The notes: generated by a model from the letters alone, not told the origin. A stretch of 64,000 nt of DNA from Pseudoruegeria sp. SK021 (GCF_002119405.1 NZ_MTBG01000008.1:52263-116262), one strand, 5' to 3'; numbered from the stretch's first letter, positions 32,017-42,254 are shown. Numbers and translations are program-made.

Positions 32017-32349
32017 TCAGCGGGTGATCCGACCCGGTGTCTCGCCGCAATAACATCCCGAATTGATCGGCTGCGGGCCGACGGTACATTCCCCGCGCGG
32101 CGTCTCGCACACCGCCATAAACCCGTCGCCCTGTGCCGGCTCCATGATCCGGCTCAAGCTGGCCTTGGCCGCCACCCGGGCCACTTGTTGCGGCGAATAC
32201 ACTGGCGCCGCCACTGGCGCAGGGCTGACCGCAACAGGAAGCGGCAGCGGCAGCGGCAGCGGCACGGGCGTCGCGGTCAGTTCAGACACGCCATAGCCCA
32301 ACGCCGCCGATGCCAACGCAACTCCGCCAAACAGAAAATATTTCACCAT
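32017..32349 (-). CDS. Small anchored protein with C-terminal Cys cluster (110 aa)
   Basis: An N-terminal helix (FLFGGVALASAALGYGV) is followed by a Pro-Leu repeat (VPLPLPLPLPV) encoded by a GGCAGC-type microsatellite, a helical stretch, and a Cys-rich end (AVCETPRGECTVGP, SGCYCGETPG). It is probably periplasmic and membrane-anchored. It converges on the 846-residue protein gene. Function unknown. The short tandem repeat could vary in copy number by slippage. Confidence 0.65.
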   Translation of the reverse strand: MVKYFLFGGVALASAALGYGVSELTATPVPLPLPLPLPVAVSPAPVAAPVYSPQQVARVAAKASLSRIMEPAQGDGFMAVCETPRGECTVGPQPINSGCYCGETPGRITR

Positions 32350-32771
32350 AGTGTCCTGCTCCAGATTGCCGTCTCAAGCGATCTTTTTTGGGCTCGGTCT
32401 TTTAGGCGCGCAGTCGAGTTTGATCTGGATCGCACCCGGCGGTCGCCGCGCCAATCCGAAATGTCAGTGCCCGAGCCAATTTTGCCAACCATGATACCCC
32501 GAATGGGCCGCAACGGCAACGTGACGCCGCCAATCACGGTTAACGCTTTGCAAAAATCCCACGCTCGGCGGGCGCGCGGCCTGATACCAGTCCGACAAAA
32601 GTCCGACGAAAGTCCGATAAAAGTCCGACGCTGGATTTCAGGGGAAGTTTCGCTCATGCTGGCGATGAAATCCGCGTCCCGTTCCCGGCCGCTCCAGAGG
32701 TTCGATGTGCCAAACGTCCTGCTTTTTGATCTGCACGCCGTCACCAAATCTCCGCGCAAGGACCCGAGATT
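32350..32771. other. 422-bp stretch without a supported gene
   Basis: It lies between the divergent 110-residue protein gene (minus) and the GNAT gene (plus). Open frames here lack usual codon bias and recognisable domains. The notable content is four 11-bp phased repeats at 32589-32629. No terminator or RNA fold was recognised. Confidence 0.6.
32589..32629. repeat. Four direct repeats of AGTCCGAY at exact 11-bp period
   Basis: AGTCCGAC begins at 32589, 32600 and 32622, and AGTCCGAT at 32611, each separated by A-rich triplets. An 11-bp period is about one helical turn and is not a multiple of three, so it is not a coding repeat. It resembles an iteron-like array for a DNA-binding protein in a divergent promoter region. 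Confidence 0.75.
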
Positions 32772-33293
32772 ATGATCCGAATTCGGCCATTTGAACCGGC
32801 AGATGCGCCGGAACTTTTGCTTGTTTTTCAAAGGTCTGTACAGGAAGGCGCGGCCAGCGCCTATGACGCGGCACAGCGGCATGCGTGGGCCTCAGCCGTC
32901 ACCGCCTCACCGGTCTGGACCCGGCGTCTGGGCGATCAGATCACCGTGGTCGCCCAGCATCCGGACGGCCTGATCGGCTTTATGACCTTGGGTTACGACG
33001 GCCATCTCGATCTGGCCTATGTCCGACCAGATTGGATGGGAAAAGGCATCGCTGCCCGCCTGCATGACCGCCTGCTTGCCCGTGCCGAAGATCACAACAT
33101 GACCCGCCTAACCACCGAAGCCAGCCTCCTCGCCCGGCGCTTTTTTCTGCGTCAGGGCTGGCGGGAACTGGCCCGGCAAGAGGTGCAAAGGGGCGCCGTG
33201 TCATTGACGAATTTTCGCATGGACAAGCGTCTTGCAGGCCAGATCACGCCGTCGACAACGTCCGAGCAACCCGCCCCGCTGCGAAAGTTTTGA
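32772..33293 (+). CDS. GNAT-family N-acetyltransferase
   Basis: A 173-residue acetyltransferase. IRIRPFEPADAPELL opens the fold, VRPDWMGKGIAARLHDRLL is the acetyl-CoA-binding motif A, and RRFFLRQGW is motif B. The substrate is unknown. The last 50 bases overlap the end of the convergent amidotransferase gene, so the C-terminal 16 residues are antisense to it. Confidence 0.88.
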   Translation: MIRIRPFEPADAPELLLVFQRSVQEGAASAYDAAQRHAWASAVTASPVWTRRLGDQITVVAQHPDGLIGFMTLGYDGHLDLAYVRPDWMGKGIAARLHDRLLARAEDHNMTRLTTEASLLARRFFLRQGWRELARQEVQRGAVSLTNFRMDKRLAGQITPSTTSEQPAPLRKF

Positions 33294-34020
33294 CTGCCGC
33301 GCCAAAGGCTTGGAACAACGGACGCGATACTGGATCGTTCGCGGCGTTCCATTCAGGATGCCATTGGACTGCAAGGGTAAATCCCGGCGCATCTTGCACA
33401 TACAGGGCTTCGGGCGTGCCATCGGGCGCATAGCCGTCGATCACGATCCGCTTGCCCGGCGCCTTCACGCCCTGACCGTGCAGCGTGTTGGTCATCACTT
33501 CTTGCGCACCGGTTAAACGGTGAAACACCCCGCCTTGCGTGAACTTGACCATATGGCGCAGCTCGAACTTTTCTTCCTGCGTCCCGTCCGGTGGCATCCG
33601 GTGGTTCATCCGGCCCGGCAAATCCCGGATCTCTGGATAGAGCGAGCCGCCCAATGCGACATTCACCTCTTGAAACCCACGGCAGATGCCCAAAAATGGC
33701 TGGCCGCGCTGAATGCAGGCTCGGATCAGCGGCAAGGTGATCGCATCCCGCGCCCGGTCGAACACGCCATGGGCGGCGGTTTCACATTCACCATACTCTT
33801 CCGGGTGAACGTTCGGACGCCCACCGGTGAACAGAAAGCCGGTGCAGGCCTCAAGCAGGTCTTCGACCGCTACCACACGGGGGTCGGCGGGGATCAACAA
33901 TGGCAACCCACCTGCCACCTCGGCCACCGCCTGCGAATTCATCAATCCGCCCGCGTGGACCGCGTATTGGTCGTTCAATTGGTGACTGTTGCTGATAATG
34001 CCGATGACTGGCCGGTCCAT
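33244..34020 (-). CDS. Class I glutamine amidotransferase-like hydrolase (PuuD-like)
   Basis: A 258-residue peptidase C26 protein. The nucleophile Cys is in FLGICRGFQEVNVALGG, and the catalytic His-Pro-Glu is in AVQWHPEWN. The family includes gamma-glutamyl-GABA hydrolase PuuD of putrescine breakdown; the HPE spacing and length fit. The ATG at 34020 has GAGGG just upstream. An alternative 9 codons earlier has no ribosome-binding site. It overlaps the GNAT gene 3' to 3' by 50 bases and is divergent from pepN. Confidence 0.87.
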   Translation of the reverse strand: MDRPVIGIISNSHQLNDQYAVHAGGLMNSQAVAEVAGGLPLLIPADPRVVAVEDLLEACTGFLFTGGRPNVHPEEYGECETAAHGVFDRARDAITLPLIRACIQRGQPFLGICRGFQEVNVALGGSLYPEIRDLPGRMNHRMPPDGTQEEKFELRHMVKFTQGGVFHRLTGAQEVMTNTLHGQGVKAPGKRIVIDGYAPDGTPEALYVQDAPGFTLAVQWHPEWNAANDPVSRPLFQAFGAAVKTFAAGRVARTLSTA

Positions 34021-34252
34021 GTATCCCTCGTTGAATTTATCGTGCACCTGTTAGTCCCATTTGCGCCCGAGGTCGAGATGCACCAGCACAGTCTCAGGTG
34101 TGCAATCCTGCGAAATGCTGTTTTTTTGGGCAGGTATTCTGCAGGAAGGCCAGCATCGGTCACCGCACGCAGCGGCGCAATCGGCGCTTCACCCTTGCAC
34201 ACCGCCCGCTGCCGGTTACATCTGGACCAACCCACTGAAACAGGAGACCGCG

Positions 34253-36802
34253 ATGCGCGATGCCGCCCCCCAGACAATCTATCTGGCCGATTATACCGCT
34301 CCGGCTTTTTGGGTGGACGAAGTTCATCTGACCTTCCGGCTTGCGCCAACCGCCACCCGGGTCCTCAGCCGGATCCGGTTCCGGCCCAACCCTGATGCCC
34401 CGGGGCCGTTTACCCTGCATGGTGAGGGCCTGACCCTGATTTCAGCCGCCATCGACGGCACGCCGATCACACCTGACCTGACGGACGCGGGGCTGACTTG
34501 CGCAGCGCCAGATGCGCCGTTTGTCTGGGAATCCGAAGTCGAAATCAGCCCGCAAACCAACACCGCGCTGGAAGGCCTCTATATGTCCAACGGCATGTAC
34601 TGCACCCAGTGCGAGGCCGAAGGCTTTCGCAAAATCACCTATTACCCCGACCGGCCCGATGTGATGGCCCCGTTCACGGTGCGGATCGAAGGCGCACTTC
34701 CTGTGCTGTTGTCTAACGGCAATCCCGGCGCAAGCGGCCCGGGCTGGGCTGAATGGCACGATCCTTGGGCGAAACCGGCCTATCTGTTTGCCTTGGTCGC
34801 CGGGGAACTGATCGCTCATCCCGGAAAGTTCACCACCAGATCGGGCAAGGCTGTTGATCTCAATATCTGGGTCCGACCCGGCGACGAAGGCAAATGTGCC
34901 TTTGGGATGGACGCGTTGATCCGGTCCATGGATTGGGATGAACGGGTCTATGGGCGCGAATATGATCTCGATGTGTTCAACATCGTCGCGGTCGATGACT
35001 TCAACATGGGCGCGATGGAGAACAAAGGACTGAACGTGTTCAATTCGTCCTGCGTCCTTGCCTCGCCGGAAACATCCACCGATGCCAATTTCGAACGCAT
35101 CGAATCCATCATCGCCCATGAGTATTTTCACAACTGGACCGGCAACCGGATCACCTGCCGTGATTGGTTTCAATTGTGCCTGAAAGAAGGGCTGACCGTT
35201 TTCCGCGACCAGCAATTCACTGCCGACATGCGCAGCCCGGCGGTCAAGCGGATTGATGATGTCCTGTCCCTGCGCGGGCGGCAGTTCCGCGAAGACAATG
35301 GCCCCCTCGCCCATCCGGTTCGGCCCGAAAGCTTTGTCGAGATCAATAATTTCTACACCGCGACGGTTTACGACAAGGGCGCCGAAGTCATCGGCATGCT
35401 GAAAAGGTTGGTGGGCGACGACGCCTATGCCACGGCCCTAGACCTGTATTTCGACCGCCATGACGGCCAAGCCTGCACGATCGAAGATTGGCTGGCGGTG
35501 TTTGAGGATACCACCGATCGGGACCTGTCTCAGTTCAAACGCTGGTACTCGCAAGCGGGCACACCGCGCCTCAGCGTGTCGGACGCCTTCAGCGACGGCA
35601 CCTATTCATTGTCGTTCCGGCAGACCGTGCAACCGACCCCGGGGCAGACCGACAAGCAGCCATTGGTGATCCCCATTGCGGTTGGCCTGCTCAGCGCCAA
35701 TGGCGACGAAGTTGTGCAGACCACCATCCTTGAAATGACTGAAGCCGAGCAGACATTCCAGTTCCACGGGCTTGCCGGGCGTCCCGTTCCGTCGATCTTG
35801 CGCGGCTTTTCTGCGCCGGTCATTCTGGCGCGCGAGTCTGATCCGGCAGAGCGCGCGTTTTTGCTGGCCCATGACACCGATCCTTTCAACCGCTGGGAAG
35901 CGGGACGCAGCCTCGCCCGGGCTAACCTTGTCGCCATGCTGGACACCGGCGCGGCACCGGACCCGCACTACCTGTCGGCGCTTGGTAGTGTTCTGGACGA
36001 CTCCAGTCTCGACCCTGCCTTTCAAGCGTTGGTTCTCAGCCAGCCGGGGCAAGAAGATATCGCTCAAGCCCTGATGACGGCGGGCAAAACGCCCGATCCG
36101 ATTGCGATCGATCAGGCGCAAGAAACGCTAGCCGATGCCATGTCCGCACAACTTGGCAGCACCTTGGAGCGCCTCTATGACGCGATGCAGGTGCCCGGAC
36201 CCTACAGCCCCGATGCCGAACCCGCTGGCAAGCGCGCCTTGGCCAATACCGTCTTGCGATTGTTGACGCGGCGCGACGGCGGCGACCGGGCGACCGCGCA
36301 ATACGATGCTGCCGATAACATGACCCAGCAGTTGGCGGCGTTGGCAGCGCTTTTGGACACCGGGCGCGGCGCGGCCCAATGCGCGGCATTTTATGACCAA
36401 TGGCATCAGGACCGTCTCGTCATCGATAAATGGTTCGGTCTGCAAGCCGGCCTCGCCCGGGCAGACGCCGCGGTTGAGACCGCCCAAAAGCTGACGGAGC
36501 ATGCGGACTTCGATTGGAAGAATCCCAACCGGTTCCGGGCGTTGATTGGCGGGTTTGCGGCCAATCCGGCCGGATTCCATGATCCGTCTGGTGACGGCTA
36601 TGCGCTGGTCGCGGACTGGCTGATCCGGCTTGATCCAATCAACCCACAAACAACCGCCCGGATGATCACCGTGTTCGACACTTGGAAACGGTTCGCGCCA
36701 GCCAGACAGGCGCAGATGCGCGCGGCCCTAGACAGAATCGGGCGCACGGAGGGTCTGTCACGTGACACCCAAGAAATGGTGAGCCGGATTCTGGCAGGAT
36801 GA
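34253..36802 (+). CDS. pepN: Aminopeptidase N (M1 family)
   Basis: A zinc exopeptidase of 849 residues. GAMENKG is the exopeptidase motif. Zinc ligands are HEYFHNW and the Glu of LKEGLTVFRDQQF, and YMSNGMYCTQCEAEGFR is typical of the proteobacterial PepN type with four domains. The ATG at 34253 is 8 bases after AGGAG; upstream in-frame sequence is not conserved-looking. It is probably cytosolic, completing peptide degradation. Confidence 0.95.
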   Translation: MRDAAPQTIYLADYTAPAFWVDEVHLTFRLAPTATRVLSRIRFRPNPDAPGPFTLHGEGLTLISAAIDGTPITPDLTDAGLTCAAPDAPFVWESEVEISPQTNTALEGLYMSNGMYCTQCEAEGFRKITYYPDRPDVMAPFTVRIEGALPVLLSNGNPGASGPGWAEWHDPWAKPAYLFALVAGELIAHPGKFTTRSGKAVDLNIWVRPGDEGKCAFGMDALIRSMDWDERVYGREYDLDVFNIVAVDDFNMGAMENKGLNVFNSSCVLASPETSTDANFERIESIIAHEYFHNWTGNRITCRDWFQLCLKEGLTVFRDQQFTADMRSPAVKRIDDVLSLRGRQFREDNGPLAHPVRPESFVEINNFYTATVYDKGAEVIGMLKRLVGDDAYATALDLYFDRHDGQACTIEDWLAVFEDTTDRDLSQFKRWYSQAGTPRLSVSDAFSDGTYSLSFRQTVQPTPGQTDKQPLVIPIAVGLLSANGDEVVQTTILEMTEAEQTFQFHGLAGRPVPSILRGFSAPVILARESDPAERAFLLAHDTDPFNRWEAGRSLARANLVAMLDTGAAPDPHYLSALGSVLDDSSLDPAFQALVLSQPGQEDIAQALMTAGKTPDPIAIDQAQETLADAMSAQLGSTLERLYDAMQVPGPYSPDAEPAGKRALANTVLRLLTRRDGGDRATAQYDAADNMTQQLAALAALLDTGRGAAQCAAFYDQWHQDRLVIDKWFGLQAGLARADAAVETAQKLTEHADFDWKNPNRFRALIGGFAANPAGFHDPSGDGYALVADWLIRLDPINPQTTARMITVFDTWKRFAPARQAQMRAALDRIGRTEGLSRDTQEMVSRILAG

Positions 36803-36912
36803 CCGGAGGGACACACTCTTCCGCCGATCAACGGTGGTGTGTTTGCCATGCCTCTAATTTATGCGTAATGTCATGTCATACTGGCTTCGCATGAGCGTGA
36901 TTGAGTGTGCGG

Positions 36913-37788
36913 ATGAAAGATCGAATAGACCCGCTGATTTCTGAACGCGCCCCCTGGCTTTTTGCCGGACACCCGTGGTCTGCCCCGTCTCGTACGGTGC
37001 TGACCGGGATGCTGGGGTATAACAGAACCATACGTCTGGCCGAATTCCTGCGGGAGCGGCCAGCGGGTGAAATCATGCAGGTTATGGCCGGGCTTTTGGC
37101 AAGGGACCTTGAAGTCTCTGGCCTGACGAACATTCCCAGCAGCGGACCCGCCCTGATCGTGGCCAACCATCCTACCGGGATTGCCGATGGCATCTTGCTG
37201 AATGCGGTCATTGCCAAAGTACGCAGCGATGCCTTTTTCTATGCCAACAGCGATATCCTCCGGGTCCTGCCGCAAATGAACGAGGTGATTGTGCCGGTCG
37301 AATGGCGCCTGGAAAAGCGGTCGCATGCCAAAACCCGGGAAACCATGGCCAATACCCGCAAGGCTGTCGATGACGGGCGGCTTGGAGTGATTTTCCCGGC
37401 TGGACGTCTGGCCAAGCGCCGGGGGCTAAAATTGTATGAACGTCCTTGGATGGCGTCGGCGGCGATGATCGCGCGGAAGTTCGACTTGGATGTCATTCCG
37501 GTCAACATCCGGGCGCGCAATTCAGTGCTGTTCTATCTGTTCGACCTGATCCACCCGACCTTGCGCGACATCACCCTGTTTCACGAGACCCTGAACAAGC
37601 ATAAGCAACCGTTTCGAATCACGGTCGGCGATCCGATCCCGGCATCCGCCTTGCCAAGCCGGTCGGATGAAGGGATCGACATGTTGCGCAAAGCGACATT
37701 GGCCCTTGGTGGCCGCTATGCCCCTTCGGTGTCTTTGGTGCAGAACTCGCGCCTGCCCTCTTGGGCCCGTCCGGCCATCGGCTTATAG
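36913..37788 (+). CDS. PlsC-like lysophospholipid acyltransferase
   Basis: A 291-residue glycerolipid acyltransferase. The active site is NHPTGIADG, with His and Asp five residues apart (HX5D) rather than the classic HX4D, a spacing also known from hemolysin-type acyltransferases. The phosphate-binding motif is VIFPAGRLAKRRG. Start options are TTG 36901, GTG 36907 or ATG 36913; none has a clear ribosome-binding site. Substrate is not fixed; ornithine-lipid or phospholipid synthesis is possible. Confidence 0.8.
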   Translation: MKDRIDPLISERAPWLFAGHPWSAPSRTVLTGMLGYNRTIRLAEFLRERPAGEIMQVMAGLLARDLEVSGLTNIPSSGPALIVANHPTGIADGILLNAVIAKVRSDAFFYANSDILRVLPQMNEVIVPVEWRLEKRSHAKTRETMANTRKAVDDGRLGVIFPAGRLAKRRGLKLYERPWMASAAMIARKFDLDVIPVNIRARNSVLFYLFDLIHPTLRDITLFHETLNKHKQPFRITVGDPIPASALPSRSDEGIDMLRKATLALGGRYAPSVSLVQNSRLPSWARPAIGL

Positions 37789-37811
37789 GCCGCTGACCGG
37801 ACCCGGTTCGG

Positions 37812-38573
37812 TTATTGCCGGATGCGATACCCCGTGCGGAACATCCACGCTATCACGCCGATGCAAAGCGCAGTAAAAGCCGCAATGGCCAGCAAACTGA
37901 CGCCGATACTGACATCAGCCTGCCCAAAGAACGACCAGCGAAACCCGGAAATCAGATAGACCACCGGATTGAACATCGACACCGACTGCCAGAACGGCGG
38001 CAACATGGTGATCGAATAGAAACTGCCCCCCAGGAAGACCAGCGGCGTGATGATCAGAAGAGGGATCAATTGCAATTGCTCAAAATTGTCAGCCCAAATT
38101 CCGATGATAAAGCCCAGCAGACTGAAGGAGAGGCACGTCAGCAATAGAAACGCGATCATCGCCAACGGGTGCGCAATGTGCAAATCCACAAAGAAAAACG
38201 ACGTCATCAAGATGATCAGCCCGATCAGGAACGACTTGGTGGCCGCCGCACCCACAAAGCCCAGCACGATTTCAAGAAAGTTGATCGGCGCGGACAACAA
38301 CTCGTAAACCGTGCCGATGAATTTCGGGAAGTAGATTCCGAAGGACGCATTCGAGATCGACTGGGTCATCACACTGAGCATGATCAACCCCGGAACGATG
38401 AAGGCGCCATAGGATACTCCCTCAACTTCTTGGATCCGGCTGCCAATAGCCGCACCAAAGACGACAAAATACAATGACGTCGACAGGACCGGCGAAAACA
38501 GGCTTTGCGACAGGGTTCTCAGAAACCTGTGCATCTCGGATTTATAGATGGTCAGAACGGCCCGATTGTTCAT
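37812..38573 (-). CDS. yadH: ABC-2 type transporter permease (YadH-like)
   Basis: Six hydrophobic helices in 253 residues with the ABC-2 loop signature ([17 protein letters not shown]) and the late [20 protein letters not shown]. Length and partner match YadH. It overlaps the ATPase gene by 4 bases, so the two form an exporter. The substrate is unknown; such pairs often export drugs, polysaccharide or lipid. Confidence 0.9.
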   Translation of the reverse strand: MNNRAVLTIYKSEMHRFLRTLSQSLFSPVLSTSLYFVVFGAAIGSRIQEVEGVSYGAFIVPGLIMLSVMTQSISNASFGIYFPKFIGTVYELLSAPINFLEIVLGFVGAAATKSFLIGLIILMTSFFFVDLHIAHPLAMIAFLLLTCLSFSLLGFIIGIWADNFEQLQLIPLLIITPLVFLGGSFYSITMLPPFWQSVSMFNPVVYLISGFRWSFFGQADVSIGVSLLAIAAFTALCIGVIAWMFRTGYRIRQ

Positions 38574-39496
38574 GATGCCTCACTCAACAGCCCGACGAAA
38601 ATGTCCTCGAGCGTACTTTCTTGGGTTTGGAGGTCGCGCAGCACCAGCCCTGCGGCGCTGAGATCGGCCAGCAATCGGGTGATCCCCGTTCGCGCGCCTC
38701 GGGTGTCGTACGAAAATACCAGCGTCGCGCCATTGTCGACCCGTTGCAGATCATAGCCCGACAGAGCCTCGGGAATCGTTTCCACCGGAACTTGCAGGTC
38801 CAGCCGCAACTGCTTCTTGCCAAAGCGCTTCATCAGACTGGCTTTGTCTTCGACCAACAGGATACGCCCGCGATTGATGACGGCGACCCGGTCGGCGATG
38901 GCCTCTGCCTCTTCGATGTAATGGGTCGTTAGAATGATCGTCACGCCGCGCGCCTTCAGGCCTGCCACCACATTCCACATGTCCCGGCGCAGTTCGACAT
39001 CGACCCCGGCCGACGGTTCATCAAGGAACAGCACGCGGGGTTCATGCGCCAGCGCCTTGGCAATCAGGACCCGCCGCCGCATCCCGCCGGACAATTCGCG
39101 CGTTTTGGCACTGCGTTTGTCCCACAGCGACAACTGCCGCAACAGTTGCTCTATATAGGCCGGGTCTGGCGCTTTGCCGAACAGGCCACGCGAAAACGCC
39201 ACCGTTGCCTCGACGGTTGTGAAGGGCTCCAGTGCGATTTCTTGCGGCACCAGACCGATCATCGAACGCGCCGGGCGGAACGCCGTCACCACGTCATGGC
39301 CACCCACGACGATCTGGCCCGAGGTTGGCATAGCAATGCCGCAAATCGTCGAAATCAACGTCGTTTTGCCAGCGCCGTTCGGCCCAAGAAGGGCCAAAAT
39401 CTCGCCCTCTTCAATCTCCAGATTGACGTCATTCAGAGCGTGGACGCCGCTGGCATAAGCCTTTGTCAAATTCACGACAGATACAATTGCGCTCAA
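38570..39496 (-). CDS. yadG: ABC transporter ATP-binding protein (YadG-like)
   Basis: Walker [11 protein letters not shown]-loop VPQEI, signature LSGGMRRRV and Walker [13 protein letters not shown] are all intact. The C-terminal extension is of the DrrA/YadG type. The TTG at 39496 is chosen because GGAG lies seven bases upstream and the resulting 308 residues equal the length of Escherichia coli YadG. Earlier in-frame codons lack a ribosome-binding site. Confidence 0.9.
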   Translation of the reverse strand: MSAIVSVVNLTKAYASGVHALNDVNLEIEEGEILALLGPNGAGKTTLISTICGIAMPTSGQIVVGGHDVVTAFRPARSMIGLVPQEIALEPFTTVEATVAFSRGLFGKAPDPAYIEQLLRQLSLWDKRSAKTRELSGGMRRRVLIAKALAHEPRVLFLDEPSAGVDVELRRDMWNVVAGLKARGVTIILTTHYIEEAEAIADRVAVINRGRILLVEDKASLMKRFGKKQLRLDLQVPVETIPEALSGYDLQRVDNGATLVFSYDTRGARTGITRLLADLSAAGLVLRDLQTQESTLEDIFVGLLSEAS

Positions 39497-39633
39497 GATA
39501 CTCTCCAAATCATCTGCCGGCACGGGGGTCAAACCCTGCGGCCACACCGTAGGGGCGACCCGGCACGGAGGTGCCGACGCATATTTCTCAGGTTACAGAC
39601 TTATGGCCCAAGAAGATTTGCGCAATGCATATC

Positions 39634-40782
39634 TCAGCCAGTGGGGCTGTGCGCACACGCACCTTCCCCGGACAGCGACGCGCGCCTCCAGCGATGCATG
39701 ACGTCGCCGCCGATGCACGCAGTCTCGGCCAGCACAAAGCGCGGCGCATCGGCCAAAGCAGAAATTCCCATCGCGCCTAGACTGGGGCGGCCCTCGGCCC
39801 CGATTGCCAGCCCAGCGGTGTAGCCCACCAGTTCATCCACCAAATCACAGGACAAAAGCGCAGCCGCCAGACTGCCGCCACCTTCGCAAAAGACGCGTGT
39901 CAGGCCCGCCGCGCCCAACGCTTGCAGGCAAGACAACGGATCAAGTTGCCGGTCCGGGCCAAACCGCACAGACCGGCATTGCGCCCCTCGGGCTCGCCAG
40001 CGGGCGACGCGGTCAGCATCCGCATCAGCACCATGCAGTAGCCACAGCGGAATGTCCTTGGCAGTTCTGGCCAAGGCCCCGGTTTCGGGCAGGTCCAATC
40101 TGCGCGAGGCCACAACCCGCACTGGTTGTGGCACGATTCCAAGCCCCCGAACCGTCAATGACGGATCATCATCACGCGCCGTCCCCGCCCCCACCAGAAC
40201 GGCATCGTGACGCGCCCGATCGGCATGGACCTGCCGCCGCGCCTCGGGTCCCGTGATCCATTGGCTGTCGCCAGCCCCGGTCGCAATCCGGCCATCGAAA
40301 CTGCTGGCAAGCTTGAGCGTCAGCCAAGGGCGCCCCTCGGTCACCCGCAGCAGAAATCCGCCATGCTGGTACTGGGCTTCGCGGCCCATCACGCCTTCCT
40401 CAACCGTAATCCCAGCCTCCCGCAACCGCGCAATGCCGCCACCATCGACACGCGGATCGGGATCACGCAGGGCCACAACCACCCGCGCCACTCCCGCGGC
40501 AATCAGGGCATCGGCGCAGGGCGGCGTTCGGCCTTGATGCGCGCAAGGTTCAAGAGTGACATAGGCAGTAGCGCCCCGGGCAGCAGCACCGGCCCGGGCT
40601 AACGCTTGGGTCTCGGCATGTGGCCGTCCGCCGGGCTGGGTCCAGCCGCGCCCGACCACGCGCCCGCCCTGTACCAGCACACACCCAACTGCTGGATTGG
40701 GCCAACACCGCCCCTGCCCGCGCGCCCCAAGCGATAGGGCGACGGCCATGAAGCGCCGATCAATCGCGGCATCTAAAGTCAC
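39634..40782 (-). CDS. ribD: Bifunctional riboflavin deaminase/reductase
   Basis: Second and third steps of riboflavin synthesis from GTP. The N-terminal deaminase zinc site is [12 protein letters not shown] with [15 protein letters not shown]. The reductase domain ([20 protein letters not shown], then [13 protein letters not shown]) uses NADPH. At 382 residues it is full length. It starts by ATGA overlap with nrdR, the common alphaproteobacterial arrangement. No FMN riboswitch is visible upstream. Confidence 0.96.
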   Translation of the reverse strand: MTLDAAIDRRFMAVALSLGARGQGRCWPNPAVGCVLVQGGRVVGRGWTQPGGRPHAETQALARAGAAARGATAYVTLEPCAHQGRTPPCADALIAAGVARVVVALRDPDPRVDGGGIARLREAGITVEEGVMGREAQYQHGGFLLRVTEGRPWLTLKLASSFDGRIATGAGDSQWITGPEARRQVHADRARHDAVLVGAGTARDDDPSLTVRGLGIVPQPVRVVASRRLDLPETGALARTAKDIPLWLLHGADADADRVARWRARGAQCRSVRFGPDRQLDPLSCLQALGAAGLTRVFCEGGGSLAAALLSCDLVDELVGYTAGLAIGAEGRPSLGAMGISALADAPRFVLAETACIGGDVMHRWRRASLSGEGACAHSPTG

Positions 40783-41246
40783 GGCTCTGGCGGAACGTCC
40801 GGGCGCAGTTCCGACACAAACTTGTCGAAATCGTCTGCGGCTTGGAAATTCTTGTAAACGCTTGCGAAGCGCACATAGGCAACGGTGTCGATCCGCGCCA
40901 GCGTTTCCATGACGATCTCACCAATCGTTTTGGAGGGGATATCCTGCTCGCCAAGGGATTCTAGCCGCCGCACGATCCCGGAAATCATCTTTTCCATCCG
41001 TTCCGGATCAACGGGCCGCTTTTGCAACGCGATGCGGATGGACCGTTCCAACTTGTCGCGATCAAAATCCTCACGACGCCCGTTTGTCTTGATCACAACG
41101 AGATCGCGCAACTGCACCCGCTCATAGGTCGTAAACCTGCCACCGCATTCGGGGCAAAATCTCCGCCGCCGGATCGCCACGTGATCTTCCGCCGGGCGAG
41201 AGTCCTTAACCTGGGTATCGACGTTTCCGCAGAACGGACAGCGCAT
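40779..41246 (-). CDS. nrdR: Transcriptional repressor NrdR
   Basis: Represses ribonucleotide reductase genes when dATP is high. The zinc ribbon is MRCPFCGN...[10 protein letters not shown], and an ATP-cone follows ([20 protein letters not shown]). The ATG at 41246 gives 155 residues. It precedes and overlaps ribD. No NrdR box pair was seen in the gap upstream. Confidence 0.96.
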   Translation of the reverse strand: MRCPFCGNVDTQVKDSRPAEDHVAIRRRRFCPECGGRFTTYERVQLRDLVVIKTNGRREDFDRDKLERSIRIALQKRPVDPERMEKMISGIVRRLESLGEQDIPSKTIGEIVMETLARIDTVAYVRFASVYKNFQAADDFDKFVSELRPDVPPEP

Positions 41247-41367
41247 CGGGTCATCCTTGTCGCATATGTCTGGGGGCAAACCCCGAACCATCCGCGATCA
41301 GTATAGGGATACCGCCACTGCTTGGGTAGGGGGGAAATTGACCTACCAGATGAAGTTTCCGCGCCGA

Positions 41368-41823
41368 TCAGCTGAGATGCAGGACCACGTGTCTACGATG
41401 TGGGGCGCGGCGGTGTTCAAGCAGGAAGATACCTTGCCATGTTCCCAGAACCAACTTCCCATCACAGACCGGAATCGACAAACTGACAGGAAGCAACGCC
41501 GACTTGATATGTGCAGGCATGTCATCCGGACCTTCCAACGTATGCCGCATCCAAGACATGGATGGATCTGTCGCAGGAGGCGCAAGCCGGTCCAGATAGG
41601 TCAGCAAATCGTGCTGCACATCGGGATCGGCATTTTCTTGAATGATCAGCGACGCAGAGGTGTGGCGCAGGAACAGCGTCAGAAGGCCTGTGGCGGCCTT
41701 TTGCCCTGCCACCCATGCGGTGACCCGGTCCGTCAGCGGATAAAAGCCGATGCCGCAGGTTGCGACCTCGAAGCAGGTCTGGGACGGCAACCCGGTGCGC
41801 GGTTGATCCGACGTCAGCCCCAC
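41368..41823 (-). CDS. yjbQ: YjbQ / UPF0047 family protein
   Basis: A 151-residue single-domain protein with the family signatures TLFLRHTSASLIIQENADP, DPSMSWMRHTLEGPDDMPAH and LGTWQGIFLLEHRRAPH. Several His suggest a metal site. The family has weak thiamine-phosphate synthase activity in vitro; its true role is unsettled. Its start overlaps the end of the lipoprotein gene by 10 bases, suggesting coupling. Confidence 0.92.
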   Translation of the reverse strand: MGLTSDQPRTGLPSQTCFEVATCGIGFYPLTDRVTAWVAGQKAATGLLTLFLRHTSASLIIQENADPDVQHDLLTYLDRLAPPATDPSMSWMRHTLEGPDDMPAHIKSALLPVSLSIPVCDGKLVLGTWQGIFLLEHRRAPHRRHVVLHLS

Positions 41824-42254
41824 GTGCTGCCAAATAGGTTGCCTAAGATCGGCGGACAGAACGCAAGCGCATGGGTCACGCTGAAATTCTCTCCGGCGCG
41901 GCGCATATTGATGGTAAAGCCGTCCGTTTCAGGAACGCTGCCTTGCGGCACGACATCAAAAAACGCACTGCGGCCACCCGGGTTGGCCACACTCGGACCG
42001 ACCGGAGCGCGCAGAACGACCCGCGCATTATTGGCTGCATTCAGACGGTAATAGGCATAATCTGCTGCGGCACAGAAGAAATTCGGCCCTCCGGACCCGG
42101 CGTTGGACAGCACTTCGAAACTGGCCGGATCAGCAGAAGGAACGACCCGCATATTGTTCGATGTCATGTAAACGCTTTGCATCCTGACTTCGGCGGAATC
42201 AGGCGCACAGGCACCAAGGGCCAGAACTGCTGCAAGGATCAACGGGCGGCGCAT
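41814..42254 (-). CDS. Predicted lipoprotein of unknown function (146 aa)
   Basis: A lipobox (VLALGAC) ends at about residue 16. The mature part has two further Cys (NFFCAAADYAYYRL, ALAFCPPI) that could form a disulfide. The ATG at 42254 is preferred; an in-frame TTG four codons earlier has no better ribosome-binding site. It overlaps yjbQ by 10 bases. No function recognised. Confidence 0.75.
   Translation of the reverse strand: MRRPLILAAVLALGACAPDSAEVRMQSVYMTSNNMRVVPSADPASFEVLSNAGSGGPNFFCAAADYAYYRLNAANNARVVLRAPVGPSVANPGGRSAFFDVVPQGSVPETDGFTINMRRAGENFSVTHALAFCPPILGNLFGSTWG

Noticed and set aside
32343..32882. Minus-strand open frame of 179 codons covering the gap before the GNAT gene
   Set aside because: Composition and codon use are unlike neighbouring genes, no domain or ribosome-binding site is seen, and it overlaps the real GNAT start.
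40783..41246. FMN riboswitch upstream of ribD
   Set aside because: ribD starts inside the end of nrdR, leaving no leader, and no RFN-type conserved elements were seen upstream of nrdR.
41247..41367. Possible NrdR boxes upstream of nrdR
   Set aside because: No paired 16-bp palindromes with the expected spacing were found in this gap.
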